A stretch of 64,000 bases of DNA from Hemerocallis citrina (taxonomy: Eukaryota > Streptophyta > Magnoliopsida > Asparagales > Asphodelaceae): positions 48,915,712-48,979,711 of the forward strand of contig CM030365.1 in assembly GCA_017893485.1 (NCBI GenBank), in the 5' to 3' direction. The translations under genes were made by a program, and so were the position numbers. Shown one piece after another: positions 32,685 to 46,474 of this stretch. A model generated the notes under the pieces. The model searched no databases. It was not told the DNA's origin and saw nothing but the letters and a program-made list of their open reading frames with translations. Numbering within the stretch: position 1 is the first letter of the stretch; the number at the start of each line of letters is the position of its first letter.

Positions 32685-35600
32685 TGTAACTTTTGTTTTT
32701 CATTTTGTGTATTTTGGAGTGTATTTTTCGTTTTGGTGTATTTTCTCTCTTGTATTTTTTCTGAACCGTATATTGGAGTCATTTTCAATATATATATTCG
32801 TTTTATTTTATTTTGAGCTCTTTGTGTTTGATTGGTTGTTTCTTTTGTTTCGTTCTTCATTAGTTGTGTTCTTTCTTCATTTTTGGTCTCGTTCTCCTCA
32901 TTTTATTTTTGGGTGTTTGAGGTGGTGGTGTTTGGTTGTGATCCTATTTTCACTCCCATTATTGATCCCTATTTGACTACCAAAGCCAAATTTAAATTTC
33001 CAATCCTATTTGTATTCCTAATTGATTGACCCAATATCCAAAAACCCATTTGGTAAATCCTATTACTAATCTTAATACCCACAACCCAATACCCATAAAA
33101 CCACAACTAAAGCCGTATATATATAAACCTCTCCCTCACAAACCCTAACCCTAACTCCATCTCTCACAAATCCCAGCCTCCCTCTCTCTCCCTCTCCTTA
33201 CTTGCATCCCGACCCGTGCACAACCCCAAGACAGGCCGACCCTACCCCAGGCCGACAACCCCCACTCCTTCCCTTTCTCGGCCTGTGTTTAACCCCGGCA
33301 CACCCCACACCCGAGCCCAACACCACTAGCCCGATCCCCCTCCCCTTGACCATCCCGACCATCTCCTTCACCACCATAACAACCCTTTTGCACCATATAA
33401 TCTCTCTACTCTCTCGTGGTGTTCTTTTGTGGCCGCAAGCCACTTTGATCATCTCTCGCTTTTGGAAGTCTTGTTCGTGTGGAGGTTTTCGCTCTAGTTG
33501 CTTGGATTTGTTGATTCGCGGATTTTCGTTCGTGGGTTTTGCTCCTACTTTGATTTCATCGTTCTTCATTCCCGATTTAAGGCAAGTAACTTGGACTCCA
33601 ATTCATTTGTTTGATACAAGTCAAAAAGTTCACCTATAGTGTAGTTGGGTCTAGAGACAACTCTTATTTGTGTTTTGCTTGATGGGTTTTGTCTTTATTG
33701 TGAAAACTTGACCATAGATGACTCACGACACAATCTTGACATGAATTAACTTAGGATTTGCCCGTTCTTGATTTTGATCTTGTATGTGAGATTTTTGTGA
33801 GAATTCGTGATTTGGTTGAGACCCATGTGAAATACTTGGTGTGGACATGTTAGATACCCTAATTCATGATGTTTAGACACTTGGTAGACTCAATTTCATG
33901 TTTGGGTGTGTTTGGACCAATTTTCTTGAATCTATGTCGGTTTTGTTTTCAATGGAAGAATCTGTAGTTTGTCGCTATTCTGCTTTGGTTGCTGTTTTGG
34001 ATTATTTTAAAGTCAGTATCTTGATTTCGGTATAAAACATGAGTTTTAGATAATTTTGTCTATTTTCAAACCCCTCTGATCTGATTTCGGTATAAAACAT
34101 GAGTTTTAGATAATTTTGTCTATTTTCAAACCCCTCTGGCCTTGCTTGATTTTGATTTCGTATGAATAAGTTATGACTGTTTTAGTACAGAGGTATCGAT
34201 CTTTTCCAGATTCTGTTTATCAGTAATTTTAATGACAAATCATTTTAAAGAACTATGCCACATATAATATTTTGATCCAAAACTTTTGTCAGTATTTCTT
34301 TATCTAGTTAGGGATTACCCAGAATTTTGGTGAATTTTATTGATGAGTTTTATGTGTTTTTTCATGCTCGTTTATGAAATCTATACTTACTGTATTTTGC
34401 TCGCTGATCTGTAAAGAACTTTATTTTCACTATGATTCCTTTTACTGTATGAAAAATGTTTGTGAAATATGAAAGTTAATATATTTTTTCTATTTTCATC
34501 TCCCTTTGGCGTATTTGGATTTTGTTTCACTGGTTGCGAGATACTTCAGTTTTCGTACAACAGTGTTGGGACTTCCAGATTTTCCAAAGCGTCGTTTCTT
34601 GATGTTTTTGTATTTTTGATGACTAAACTAATTTTTCTGGAATATTATGAAACTTTATATTTTGATGCTAGACATATAGGGGAATACCCCAGATTTTTCC
34701 TGAATTTATTTGAGAGGTTTTGATGCATTTTTCCTGACTGAGAATTCGTTTTCCTGAAATCTGACTGAACATGTTTTCTATTTTCAAATCTGTTTTGAGT
34801 TATGATGTTGTGAATTACTATGTAACTTATTCATACTCGCTGGATTTGTGTGGAAGTCTATTTTTCAGATCCTTTGAAGGATCCAGATTTGGATGTTTGT
34901 AGTAGCGGGAATCACTGTTTTAGTACAACACTGTCGTGCTGTCCTGAATTAGAAAACTGTATCTGTACTTGTTTATCTTGCACCCTGAACCTGATACATG
35001 TTATATCCTGTTATCCTTGCTTTGTTTTGCGACACATACTTGCATGCCCAATTATAATAATAAATGATCAAGTCGGGGTTAAGGAAAAGATCTAGTAGTG
35101 GAAAATATAGAAACGTGTACTTAGAAGAGGACCTGTGTCCTGCCTGCCTGTTGCGTGTTCATGAATACATGATTCACGATCCTGTTACCTGTACCTGATT
35201 GCATGCTTCCCTATAGGAAGATGTGCTCAGAAGATAACCACTAGGTTATGCCTGTTTCCTGAATCTGACTGCATACTTCCCCTAGGAAGGTGTACTCGGA
35301 AGAGAACCACTAGGTTCTACCTGTTCCTGTTATTCCTGTTTTCTGTACCTGAGTACACTGCCCTATGGACTCCATTATGAAATCTAAAGCGAAACTGTTT
35401 GTTGTAGCAACCATGTGTTATGTTTTTGGGGCGCATGAAGTTCTACCTAGACAGTAATATAACAAGACTGACATGACATAATCTGATTTCCTGTTTACCT
35501 GAATACACGATTATCCTGTTACATGATTACCTATATACCTATATACTAGATTACCTGTTACCTGTTACCTGATGCCTGTTACCTGTTTATCTGTTCACTT

Positions 35601-36222
35601 GACACTTGTTACATGTTACCTGCACCTGTTAGTATACCATGCTACTTGTTTCTATTTTCCTGATTCATGTTAGATATTATATTTCTGTTGACACACTTAT
35701 ACCATGCTAGGCCTGTTACTTAGAATTTTCTAACCCCTATACTTGTATCCTACATTATAAGTGTCCCATAACTTGCAATTGACGGGTACTTGTTTTCTCT
35801 TTCCTTCTCCTGCAAATTTACTAATTGCAGATCAGGATGGAGTCGATGGACGACTGCAAGATGGTATTGGCGAGATGATGTACTAGTGCTGAATTTTTCT
35901 GCTTTATTATTATTATTGCTTGAACTTGAATAAAATGTACTTGATGACTTGGATATTTATCTTGTATTTGGGCGATGTGACCCAGGATATTTGACTTGTT
36001 CAGAACCAGATTATTTGAGATTATTGTATTTGGTTTCAAGTAATTTTTGTTGGTATCTTGTTTCAATTATGTATGTCTGGTTGTATCTTTTACTTCTGAC
36101 TCTGATTATTCCTGTGTTATGTTGTAAAGATTCCTGAACAGCTTATGGATGATAAAAATCATTCGCTGGGCTTTTGTTACGTATCCGTATTCCGTATTCT
36201 TTTTGGGAAGCGGGGCGTGACA
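32685..36222 (+). mobile_element. Solo long LTR, 3.5 kb, in gag
   Basis: TGTAACTTTTG to GGGGCGTGACA with an exact CCTTC duplication (32680-32684, 36223-36227). A TATA run (TATATATATAAA, 33116-33127) is followed by a C-rich leader that includes AACCCTAACCCTAAC at 33141-33155. A GC-type donor, AAG|GCAAGT, lies at 33582. The 3' third has an exact-length 60-bp duplication (34021-34140), a ~65-bp repeat near 35190-35330 and CCTGTTAC-rich sequence (35490-35640). No coding region. Confidence 0.88.
34021..34140. repeat. 60-bp tandem duplication
   Basis: Two 60-bp copies, both with GATTTCGGTATAAAACATG, differing at the ends only; probably very recent. Confidence 0.95.
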
Positions 36223-36227
36223 CCTTC

Positions 36228-36475
36228 TAACCACCAGCCGAGCCGAAGCAGTCATTCCTCCCACAGTCGGGAGAGGGGGCGCAGTCGCTCCCCAAGAAAT
36301 TGTCAGCCACCAAATGGTAGCGGAGAAGGAGGCCACGTGATGAGGGCCGAGTTCCAGGAGTTCAGGAACGAGGTCCTCCAGGCTCTCCGAGGTGGAGCAC
36401 GGAGCGAGCATAATACCAACGACCATCGCGCTGGAGGGACCGGTAAGAAGAATCCCACTGATCGAGAAGGGAGGT
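36228..36475 (+). pseudogene. Tat gag N-terminus, copy 2, second part
   Basis: It continues the frame cut at 32684: serine/arginine-rich SRERGRSRSPRN, then GHVMRAEFQEFRNEVLQALRGG, the same element as in Tat copy 1. Near 36475 it jumps to reverse transcriptase sequence, so the gag core, protease and most of RT are deleted. Confidence 0.75.
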
Positions 36476-37125
36476 CTTACCTGTGGCTTAAGCCGTTCAA
36501 ATATTCCTTCGGTGTCACCTCGGGCAAGTTCCTCAGCTTTATGGTCAGCCAGCGGAGAAAAGAGGCAAATCTTGAGAAGATTCAAGCCATTTTGAACATG
36601 GCCCCTTCTAAGAACATCAAGTAAGTGCAAAGACTCACGAGCCATCTCACCGCCATTGGTCGCTTCCTCCCGAAGTCGGGGGAGAAATCCCTTCATTTCT
36701 TCAAAGCCCTCACGGGGGCAAAGAGCTTTGAATAGGGGGAACCCCAGCAGCAAGCCTTTGATCAGCTGAAAGAATACCTCATCAATCCCTCTATCCTCAG
36801 CAAACCTGAGACGGGTGAAGTTCACCACCTCTACTTGGCTGCATCAAAACATGCGCTCAGTGTCGTCCTAATCAGGGGGGACGATGGGACCCAAAGGCCC
36901 ATCTACTATGTCAGCAGTGTCGTCCTAATCAGGGAGCTCCACTTCGCTAAAATGGAGACGGTGGATTGCACCCTCGTCATGACTGTGAGAAAGCTTCGCC
37001 CCTATTTTTAGGCCTATTCCATTCAGTTCCTCACTGACTAACCTCTCAAGTAAGTCATCGACAAGCCAAATAACTCCGGCCGGCTGATCAAGTGGTCTAT
37101 TTAGCTCAGTCAACATGACATCAGC
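36476..37125 (+). pseudogene. Tat pol: end of RT and first RNase H
   Basis: The RT C-terminal motif FGVTSGKFLSFMVSQRRKEAN and the connection IQAILNMAPSKNIK (about 36510-36620) are followed by RNase H sequence: YLAASKHALSVVLI, then the part near HFAKMETVDCTLVM. Stops occur after NIK, in KSFE*, in PYF*AY and in TD*PLK*, and a ~20-bp piece (CAGTGTCGTCCTAATCAGG) appears twice near 36860 and 36915. The frame is broken by a solo LTR at 37126 and resumes at 40813. Confidence 0.85.
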
Positions 37126-40100
37126 TGTAGCGCCCCGAATTTCCAATAATTAAAAATTAGAAATACTTGGCACCAATTATAGAATCAACTTCAATTGTAA
37201 TCATAAACACAGAAAGCAAATGCAGGAAAATTTAAAACTTTTTATTATATCAATTCTTTACATAGCACAACGGAAAATTAATACCTTGAATTACATTTTC
37301 TTTCTTTTACAACACATTCTTTTTCAATTTGCATAAGCCATATTATCATTCTACCACATGCATCGAATTCCCAAGCTAACGGTACCCACCTGTAAAACAT
37401 GAGGCTAGAGATAACCCTAACCCCCAAAACTACAGGGGTCAGTCATAACGGTGTGAGTGACATCAAAAGAAATATAATATAAATGAGACATAAGGAATAA
37501 AGTCATAATCAACACATACCACGGTAGTAACACATGGATAATGAAATAACGATAAATAAAGCATGAAAACATCAAGTGAAACTAGACTGTGTCAAGTGTA
37601 GGAAACAGAAAACAAACATGCATAAAACAAAGTCAAGAAAACACAAATGCAATACGATGACTCTCTAATGCATACTTGTCGGATTCTATGCATTCCATAC
37701 TACATAGGTTCGGTGCAAGCTTTTATCGTTCTCCACTTTATAGGGTTAAATCCCTCATTATGCAACTAATCATACTACGGTGATAGAAACAAGATCCAGA
37801 TTACTCCATGAATAGGCCTGACAACCCTCGACGCGCAAGCATCATGTAAGCATAGCTCAAAACCGGAGAATCACCTCCCTGCCGTGTACCCCACGAATAG
37901 GCTCGCCGACCCTCGACGTGCAGATACACAAGTACATCTCGTGAATAGGCCTGCCGACCCTCGACACGCGAATGCACCTGTATATTCTGTGAATAGGCCT
38001 GTAGACCCTCGACACGCGAACATACCAAATCTCATATCGAAACAGAACAATACATAGTCCAGGAACGCATCCGTTGGACTAGACCCCTAGAGCATATACT
38101 TATATTTCCCAAGTTCCATCACATCTCCACTAGTGCTTGTCCTTAGGTAGATTATTATTAATTAAAATACAATTTCCCCTCTCTAGAGTTAGTGTATCTT
38201 GTCGGACTTAATTCCACAAAAACAACCCCTAGACCCAACTGGTCAAAATCTACAAAATCTCATTTGCCGGTTCACAGGAATCCCACTCAACTCCTAGAGA
38301 CTCACAAATCGAATATCAACACAAAATCTTTCATTTAAAACTCTTAATTCCATCATCAAAATTTTTATATTAATGAAAACTTCTTTAATCAACAAAAATC
38401 CAAATTCATTCAATATACTCATAAATTCCCAGAACTAAAATAAAATATTAAATCCACTAAATAACTGAGTTCGTATTTTGAAGTCGTAGAAAATCACAAA
38501 ACATCAATCCCTTCGAAAACCGTATATATTTCACTTTATAAAGTCATAGAAATACAATTTAAATTCTATTATAATGAAAAAATAACTCTCTGTATAATAC
38601 AGTAATCTGTAGCAAAAACTTTATCTAAAACAGTAGATGAATAATCCATAAGTTCGAAGAAATAATCGTTCAATAAAAACGACAAAAAAAACTCAACAAA
38701 ACCATCAGCATATGGGCTGACGGTCGACTGTCAAAACCAGTTCAAAAAGCGACGGTCGACTGATAAGCCAAAACTCTAAAAGTAAAGAATTGACAGTCGA
38801 CCGACATCTCTAGTTCAAAATCGAGCGGTCAACTGACATATTCGAGAATTGACAGCTTTAATATTTGTGCACCTTTTAACTGATACTTCGTTTAAATCTT
38901 TGTAAAATCATAAATTTGTTAAAAAAAAATTCCTGAGATGATCAAATACAACTTGTCTAACATACTGGAGTTTATAAGACTAATCAAAATCTCATCAATT
39001 TCATAAAGAAGCAATTTTTCAACAAAATTCCTTCAAAACAGATAATATGAATATATATGTATATACATTTGTTCAAATAGTAGCTTCATCAAAATCCATC
39101 AATTATGAGTAGTATAATGTTTATTTCCATCTCAGTATGAATAAAAAGCAAAATCTAATCGAAAACTCTACAAAACTTCAAAAAAACCAATTGCGGCTGA
39201 ACACAATCAGACCCGAAATCAAACCCCAATTCAAAACATTAAAACTTGATCCCCTTAGATCCAAAACCCCTCTTGTAATTTATTAAACACATACACAACC
39301 ACTTACATCAGTTTGCCCATGAAAATATGTGATCACAGCATGTATTAGTCAAGTTTTACTCACCAAAACATCAAGAACATATTATATGCATCCATACACA
39401 GTAAAGAACCCAATCTTTAATCACCCATATGCATTATACTTCATTCAATCTCATAATATATATTCAAATCAACAAGAATATGAAAGAAAGAAACATACCC
39501 CTGATTTCTATTAGGTTCTTAACAATCTCAAGTCATCTGTATAAATTCTTAATCATCAATTGTATAGTTTTCATGAAAGATTCAATCTTTATTCATCCAT
39601 TCCTCAATAATTTCATTATATCATCATACAACTATCTATCATGCAATCTAATAAACAAATCATCACATACAACATGCATAGAACAATAAGAAAACAAACA
39701 TATGTCACTCACCTCAATGAAAAAATCAATCGAATTAATTAAGAATAAGAAAAATCATTCCTTTCGCAAAAATCCAAGATTCTTGCTTCGAAACTCCAAG
39801 AAAACCAATAGTAAAATAATATTTTGTTTTTACAGAGGAGGGGGACGGCTGTAGTGGCCATAATATAGGCCGAAGTCTGATGCATTAGGGTTTTACAAGT
39901 TATATGGAAACATCCCTTAACAAATTATTCATTTACATATATAGACATTTCTTTAATAAATTAGTTAAATAAGTTAAATAAATTAAAATAAAACCAAATT
40001 CCTTTACTATTGAGTTAGCCGGTCATCAGGCATAACCAAAAGATTGAAAAATTTCGGATTTGTACCCCAAGTGGTAATTTTGCGCAAAGTCCATCTCTTT

Positions 40101-40807
40101 GTAATATTTGCAAATCTGCCAAATAAATATCAGAAAAATCCAGAAAATTTATAAATAATACCTAATAATAAATATTAGTTTTTCCAAATAAAATTTCTGA
40201 CTTTTGGTTTCCAAGAAAAATATTTGCCCAAGGTCCAACTTAAATTTCATATTTGCAAAAATACCATATTTGTTTAAATCTTTACCACATCAACTCTAAA
40301 TAAATTTTAAATAAATTTTATCTTCAGTGATGACCATGGCCAGCCCAAAGGCAGCAAAAACAAATTTTTATTATTTGTTTGAGATCCAATCGGCTTTTTA
40401 CGTAAAAGCTCATCTCTTTCGAAGTATTTATAAAAATAGTTTCTTTATTCAGAAAAATTCCAAAATTTAGGTTATACTCAATTATAAATATGAGAATTTA
40501 TTCAGAAATTTAAAATTGGAGATTTGCGCCCAAAACATATATGCACGTGTTTTGCACGTGTAAAATCGACAAATTCATAAAATAGTCAAAATAATTTAGA
40601 TAAATATGAAAAATTAAAATATCATAAATAAATGAGTAAAATCAATCATTAACCACAAAATTTTAAGAACTCGAAATTTTCAAACTTTGCACGTGTGTTG
40701 CACGTGCAAAATTGCAATTTCAAGAATATAGTTAAAATAGTCAACTTTACTAATTTAATATTATTTAATAATGTAAAATAAATCATTTTATTTTGCGGGG
40801 TCTTACA
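37126..40807 (-). mobile_element. Reverse-oriented solo long LTR, 3.7 kb
   Basis: TGTAGCGCCCCGAATTT to GCGGGGTCTTACA, with target duplication TCAGC (37121-37125) and TCTGC (40808-40812), one base mutated; joining the flanks at the duplication restores the coding context of RNase H, which confirms the boundaries. Read leftward, a donor AG|GTGAGTGACATA lies at 39712. Four ~48-85-bp spaced units with GAATAGGCCTGCCGACCCTCG occur at 37808-38030, the repeat zone seen at the same place in related LTRs. Confidence 0.9.
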
Positions 40808-40812
40808 TCTGC

Positions 40813-41578
40813 TACAAGCCCAGGACCGCCATTAAGGGACAAGCCATCGCAGAGTTCATAACCGAATGAACCATCCTGGAAACATCTGAGGTTCAAGAGG
40901 ACGAGCTAATATGGGAGATTTACGTAGATGGTTCGTCGTGCGATGTGGGAGTGGGGCAGGAATCATATTGATCGGTCTAGAAAACTTCGTCCTCCAATAC
41001 TCCTTGCGCTTTAGCTTTAGAGCATCCAATAACGAAGCAGAGTATGAGGCCCTAATCGCCAGACTCGTTCTGACCTGAAAGGCAAGGGCCAGCCTTCATC
41101 GATTCCTAACTGGTCATCAATCAAGTATGCGGGGAGTATGATGCTCATGATGCCTGGATGGTCCAATACTTGACGCACGTCAAACTTCTCCTAGCTGATT
41201 TTGAATATGCTACCATTGTTCAAATTTCCCGAGAGCAGAATACCCAAGCAGACGCTCCGTCCAAGCTAGCGTCCTCCTCCCTTGAAGGCCTTGATTGCAC
41301 GGTCTTGGTGGATGTTCTTCTCTGATCAAGAATTGAGAATCCCGAGGTCGTCTGCCTCGATCACCCCCTATAGGTAGCAACGTGGATGGACCCGATCTTG
41401 AACTATTTAAGAAATGGCGAACTACCACATGATCCGTCCGAAGCAAGAAATGTCCGAGTTAGGACCGAAAGGATCGTGCTCATCAAGGAAGTGCTCTTCA
41501 AGCAGTCATACAATTGACGGGAGACCCTATCTCTGATGCCTAAACCCGGAGGAGGCTAAGTATGACCTTGAAGAAGTG
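40813..41578 (+). pseudogene. Tat pol: second (archaeal-type) RNase H and linker
   Basis: It opens with YKPRTAIKGQAIAEFI and then IYVDGSSCDVGVGAG, the start of the extra RNase H domain diagnostic of the Tat lineage, with RASNNEAEYEALIA further on. A linker to integrase follows, readable as WMDPILNYLRNGELPHD and EARNVRVRTERIVLIKEVLFK. Many stops and several shifts are present. It is interrupted at 41579 by a reverse LTR; integrase resumes at 55650. Confidence 0.85.
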
Positions 41579-43039
41579 TGTAACGCCCCGAATTCCAAAT
41601 ACAAGTAATTCGTAGCACAACTAGATCTTTACTTCAATTACGTACAAAAATATAAGAAATTTAAAACTTTTTCATTACAATGTTATTCTTTACATGCACG
41701 GCGAAAATTTACATTTAAAAAAAATACAATTTATAACATCAAACATCTTCAATCTTGCAATATCCATCGACACCAAACTCATGCCTACGTCGCTCGCTAA
41801 TCTGTATCCTGCAACTTGAGAACTGCGGGCACGTCAGTTGAATGCAACTGACACAATGCTATAATACAGCGATTCCTCAATTTAACAATCACAAACTTGA
41901 ATGCAAAAATGAAATGTGTCTATCCTAATTATGTCACTCTTTGATATGAACCTAATGACTAATGCAGACACTCATACTTACGAGGCAACTTTAATGTGCA
42001 ATTTTTCGGATTCTATGTATCTCATACTACATAGGTCCGAGGGCAAGCCCTTAACGTACTCCTCATTATAGGTTCAATCCCTCGTTACGAAATCCTACTA
42101 CTGTGACAAAATTAAGGTTTAGATGCCCCACAAGTATTGGTTCCAGTCCCAGAGTACACCGCCTGACTATACAGAATCCTCATCGTGCAAACATCCCGCA
42201 AGCGCTGCTCTAGCCCGGAAATACTGGAGATCCGTCTACCTTCTGCCCGACTATTTATAATCCCAGAGTACACCACCTGATCATTCATTGTCCAGGAAAT
42301 AATTCAGACTCGTCTCACATGGTAGCAATTATAGTCCCGGAGTACACCGCCCGACTATATCGAGTTGCCCCACTCACATTTGCCCATGCTTCATCACATC
42401 TTCGTTTCTACTGCCTGTTCTTTGTTCAATTATAATTATTACGACCTAGAACTAGCTTACCCGATCGGACTTAAACTAACTCACCGAGAACATTGGTCCA
42501 CATTGGCCATTTCTCAAAATTTTCATTTATCATAATTTTTCCGGTCACCATGGGTCTTGCTCAGCTTCTAGAATCCACATATCTCAAATTCAGAGACCTT
42601 CCAGGTTATTCTTAACTTCTCTTATAGAATTTCTCATTCATTCATTCATAAGTCATTTTATCCTCTTATTCATTTCTTTCAATTCATCATTCTCTAACAA
42701 CTAGATCACTTCCTACCCGTTATAATAAAATTTGCAATAAGATTTCAACTTGATAAAACTTATCAAATAGCACAAGTCTAATTTTCTCAAATCCATACTT
42801 TGGTTAATTTTTAATTTGCCTTCCAAACTAATTTTTAATGAACTTCCAATCAAATTTTACTTCAAGCGATATAACTCCAAACTTACTTTTATTAAGTAAA
42901 CTAGTTTGCAACGTAATTTATCCACAAAATAAACCTTAAATTTATATATATAATATTTTCAAAATATTCCATTAATACACTATATTAATTTAAACTTTTT
43001 CTCAAAGTAAAGGGATTTATAAAAAATATAATAACAAAC

Positions 43040-43260
43040 CGAACCCAATCAGGGTTCAAACCAGAGCGAGTGCCACCTACTCTAAACCGCACCCAACAAC
43101 CATAATTCTAACTCACTGTTCGTGTAGAACTCTACACAAATATTCCTATGTGTTTCTGTCAACTGTTTTAACAATTTATAAAAGTTTCAGGATAGAAAAA
43201 GAGCCCCCAAGGACTCGAACCCGTGATCTGGACACTGTATTCAATGCCTAAACCCGAACA
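43040..43260 (-). repeat. Two tRNA-like modules inside the reverse LTR
   Basis: Read leftward, a B-box GGGTTCGAGTCC (about 43208) and then GGTTTGAACCCTG (about 43058), each preceded at tRNA-like distance by an A-box-like part. The first module is cut by the nested element at 43266; its head is at 54331-54350 (GAGCCTGGTTAGTG read leftward). The same pair occurs in the LTR at 8373-11676. Confidence 0.45.
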
Positions 43261-43266
43261 CACTAA

Positions 43267-46200
43267 TGTAACACCCCGCAAAATTGAGTTATTATAATTT
43301 TGCAATGCACGTGTTACATACTTATGTTTTGTACTGTTATGGAAAGTATCCGTCACGTATTTTAAAATAAATGTTTTCTTGTATTTCGATTCTTATATTT
43401 TTTTTATTCTCTCAAATTCGGTTATGTATTTAAATTTAAATTTTAACTCAAATATTTAATATTCTATTTTTATGTGCATTGCACGTGTTTTCAATACACG
43501 TGTCGATTACGTAAATTTTACCGTTACGCAAAATATCCGTAACAATATCAAAATAAATATTTTTCGAATGTTATATTTCGATTATTTATAAATATTTCCC
43601 CGTTAATCAAATCTATATCGTAATTAATTTTTTTTTACGTGCAACACACGTGTTTGCAGTGCATGTGTTGGTTTCTAAAATTTGCTTGAGTCATGAATAT
43701 TTTTCTTCTCATTTTTGTAGTCACAATTTTGTGATTTGTTTTAATTAGATCATTAGGCCTAAATCCACTTTTGTAGCCCACTAAAAATTAATTACAAATT
43801 TAAAGCCGATGATTATTTTTGCACTTAAATGTATATTTGAAGTCTAGTACACTTATCATGTGTAACGCACACATACATCTAACTTAATATAAATTAATAC
43901 TAAAATTTGTATGAAGAGTGTGCACACACATTGACTACACTTACACATGTTTCTTACCATGGTTTAGAATGAGGGAGAGTGAGTGGTGTGAGTGGTGTGA
44001 GTAAGTGGGGAGTTATTTTAGAAAGTGGGGAGTTATTTTGACCACACAATTTTCCTATAAATAGTCCCTACTTTTGTCATGAACAACACAACTCAAAACA
44101 AAAACAGAAGAGAGAAAAAGAGAAGAAGGCTTGCGGATTGAGGATTAGGAGGAGCTTGGCAGGGATACTTTGCTTGGAGCTTTGGAATATTTTCTTTTAG
44201 GAGTTCTACTACTGGGAATTCTACATTTGAGGTGGGTGTTTCTTCAACTTTTTAATATAGTTTTATTAATAGAATGCTTGCTATGTGTGAATTGTTAGAT
44301 GCATGATAACTTATATAGATTGAACATTCATTATAAATCATTTGTTATTGATTGAATATGTGAAATTATGATATGTTTGATTTGAGGACATTTTTAAGTT
44401 TCTGTTTTAAATTTTAGTTGCACTTTAGAAAATCATATCTATTAAACTAGACGGAATATAGAGCTAAATTTTTTATAGGAACATCTCCTTAAAATTTCAT
44501 AATATTTGGATGTCGTTTACCATTTTAATAAATCCAAACTTAGGACTGGTTGGCAGTTGGCTAGTTGCTGAAAATTTGTACATATTTCGGTTTTTGATCA
44601 TTTTGGCATCATAGATGTAGTATTTTGAGAAAAGTCAAAACTAAGAACTTGAAGTAGACTCGTTAATCTTTCTGAAAAGTCTAAGAAATCCATTTTTCAT
44701 AAAGAACTGAATTTATAATGAATTTCACAAGTTTGAACAATGGCAATATGTATAACATTTCGATCCTACTGTAGATTTCGAAAAATTCAGGGTTATAGAC
44801 ATAATAGTTTAGGGAAACTTATAACTAAAAAGTTATAGACTTGTATACCTTAAATTTTATCTAAAGAACACAAAGTTTCATGAAATATATAATTTTCTAT
44901 GATTTTTATAAGTAGCATGAGCTGCAGTTTTCGAATTTTGAACCTACTATTTTGCAAATGAATTTAGACGAAGTAATTGAGAACGATTTTAGATGATCTT
45001 AACTATAAAGTTGTAGTAGAATCATTTATGATTCCTATGAAACAAATAAATCTATTTTTGGGGTAGTATTGGAATTTATATGATTTTTACAATATCATTG
45101 GGTTGATGTCTTTTATTCTAGTTGTTCTAAACTTTTACAACATATAAAATTGGATTTAAAATTGGGATGTTAGTAAGATGCACCTTAAGATGAATTAAGA
45201 GATAATTAAACGATGAAGTTGGAATATTAAACATGTGATGTTTATAAGGATTTTTACTCATCAAGTGTTATTGAATGTTGCTATAAGAAGTTGGTTACTT
45301 CATTGATAATAAACATAAAGAGAATGGATAAAAGAAGTTAAAAGATGTTTAATGAATGAATTTTTTTATATGAGGTTAGATGTAATCTATGTGATCTCTT
45401 TTTGAGATGGTTGTTTGTTCCAGAGTGAGCGGGGCCTAAAATACCGGCAGTTGTGATAAATGAAATTTGAGAAGTAACCGGTGTGGGTTAACTTTCTCTT
45501 TGAGAAGTAGCCAGTGTGGGTTAGTATTCTCAATGTTTTGGTTTAAGTCTGATGGAATGCTAAATTCTAGATCTTAATAACTGTAACTTAAACTTAAGGT
45601 CAGAGACTAGTTGGAGATTTGATGAAATAAGAGCAAACATGAGTTATGGACTCCAGGATGACTCGCGGAGTGAGACAATCCCCAGTATTCCAGGATGATG
45701 GATGAAATAGGCCACAAAATAATCCGCATAGTGGGATTGATCTCCAGTATTCTGGTGTGAGTCGACGCTCACGCGGTATTTGTGCAATGAGGGTTTCAAG
45801 ATTACTCGCGAAGTGAGACAATCCCTAGTATTCCGGGATGATGGATGAAATAGGCCACAAAATGATTCGCGAAGTGGGATTGATCTCCAGTATTCCGGGA
45901 CGAGGACCAATACTTGCAAAGTATCTAAATCTGTTAGTAGTCATAGTAGTAGGTTGCATGGCGAGGGACTGAACCCTATAATGAGGTGTACGCAAGGACT
46001 TGACCTCGGACCTATGTAGTATGAGATGCAAAGAATCTGAACAAATATGCATTAATGTCATCGTAGTGTAATGTCTGTATTAGGCATTAAGTCATATCAT
46101 ACACTGACACGACTAGGATAGTCACTTTTCCTGTTTGCATTCAAATTTGTGTTTGCTAAAATAGAAGAATTGCTGTATTATAGCATTGTGTCAGTTGTAT

Positions 46201-46459
46201 GCAACTGATGTGCCCATATTTTCCTAGTTGCAGGACCAGATTCGGTATGGACTTGAAGTCACTATGATGAGTCGTTACAAGATTGAAGAATTTTTATATT
46301 TGTAGATTGTATTGCATTCGTTTAATTCCGCTGTGCTGTTGTAAAGAACCTGTTGTCAAATAAAAAAAGTTTTAAATTCCTAGTAAATTTGTACGAATTT
46401 GAAGTAAAGGATCTTATTTGTGCCACGAATTACATGTGTTTAGAATTCGGGGCGTTACA
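43267..46459 (+). repeat. 5' LTR of the LARD-like element
   Basis: 3193 bp, TGTAACACCCCGC to GGGGCGTTACA. TATAAATA at 44056-44063, donor-like GAG|GTGGGTGTTTC at 44232, then a 1.2-kb AT-rich part, three ~90-bp units with CCAGTATTCCGG words (45650-45900) and the palindrome at 46191-46208. Confidence 0.92.
44056..44063 (+). promoter_or_regulatory. TATA box of the LARD-like LTR
   Basis: TATAAATA, about 790 bp into the LTR and 175 bp before the donor-like site. Confidence 0.75.
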
Positions 46460-46462
46460 GGT

Positions 46463-46474
46463 TGGTATCAGAGC
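46463..46474 (+). promoter_or_regulatory. Primer binding site of the LARD-like element
   Basis: TGGTATCAGAGC, a perfect match to the plant initiator-methionine-tRNA primer site, three bases after the LTR. Confidence 0.95.

Noticed and set aside
32350..32976. 174-codon ORF as a membrane protein
   Set aside because: The first part is gag sequence and the hydrophobic part is T-rich LTR sequence entered at the insertion junction at 32685.
36106..36828. 240-codon minus-strand ORF across gag and RT
   Set aside because: Antisense of Tat gag/RT sequence and of the end of the solo LTR at 36222; it crosses an insertion junction, so it cannot be an old gene.
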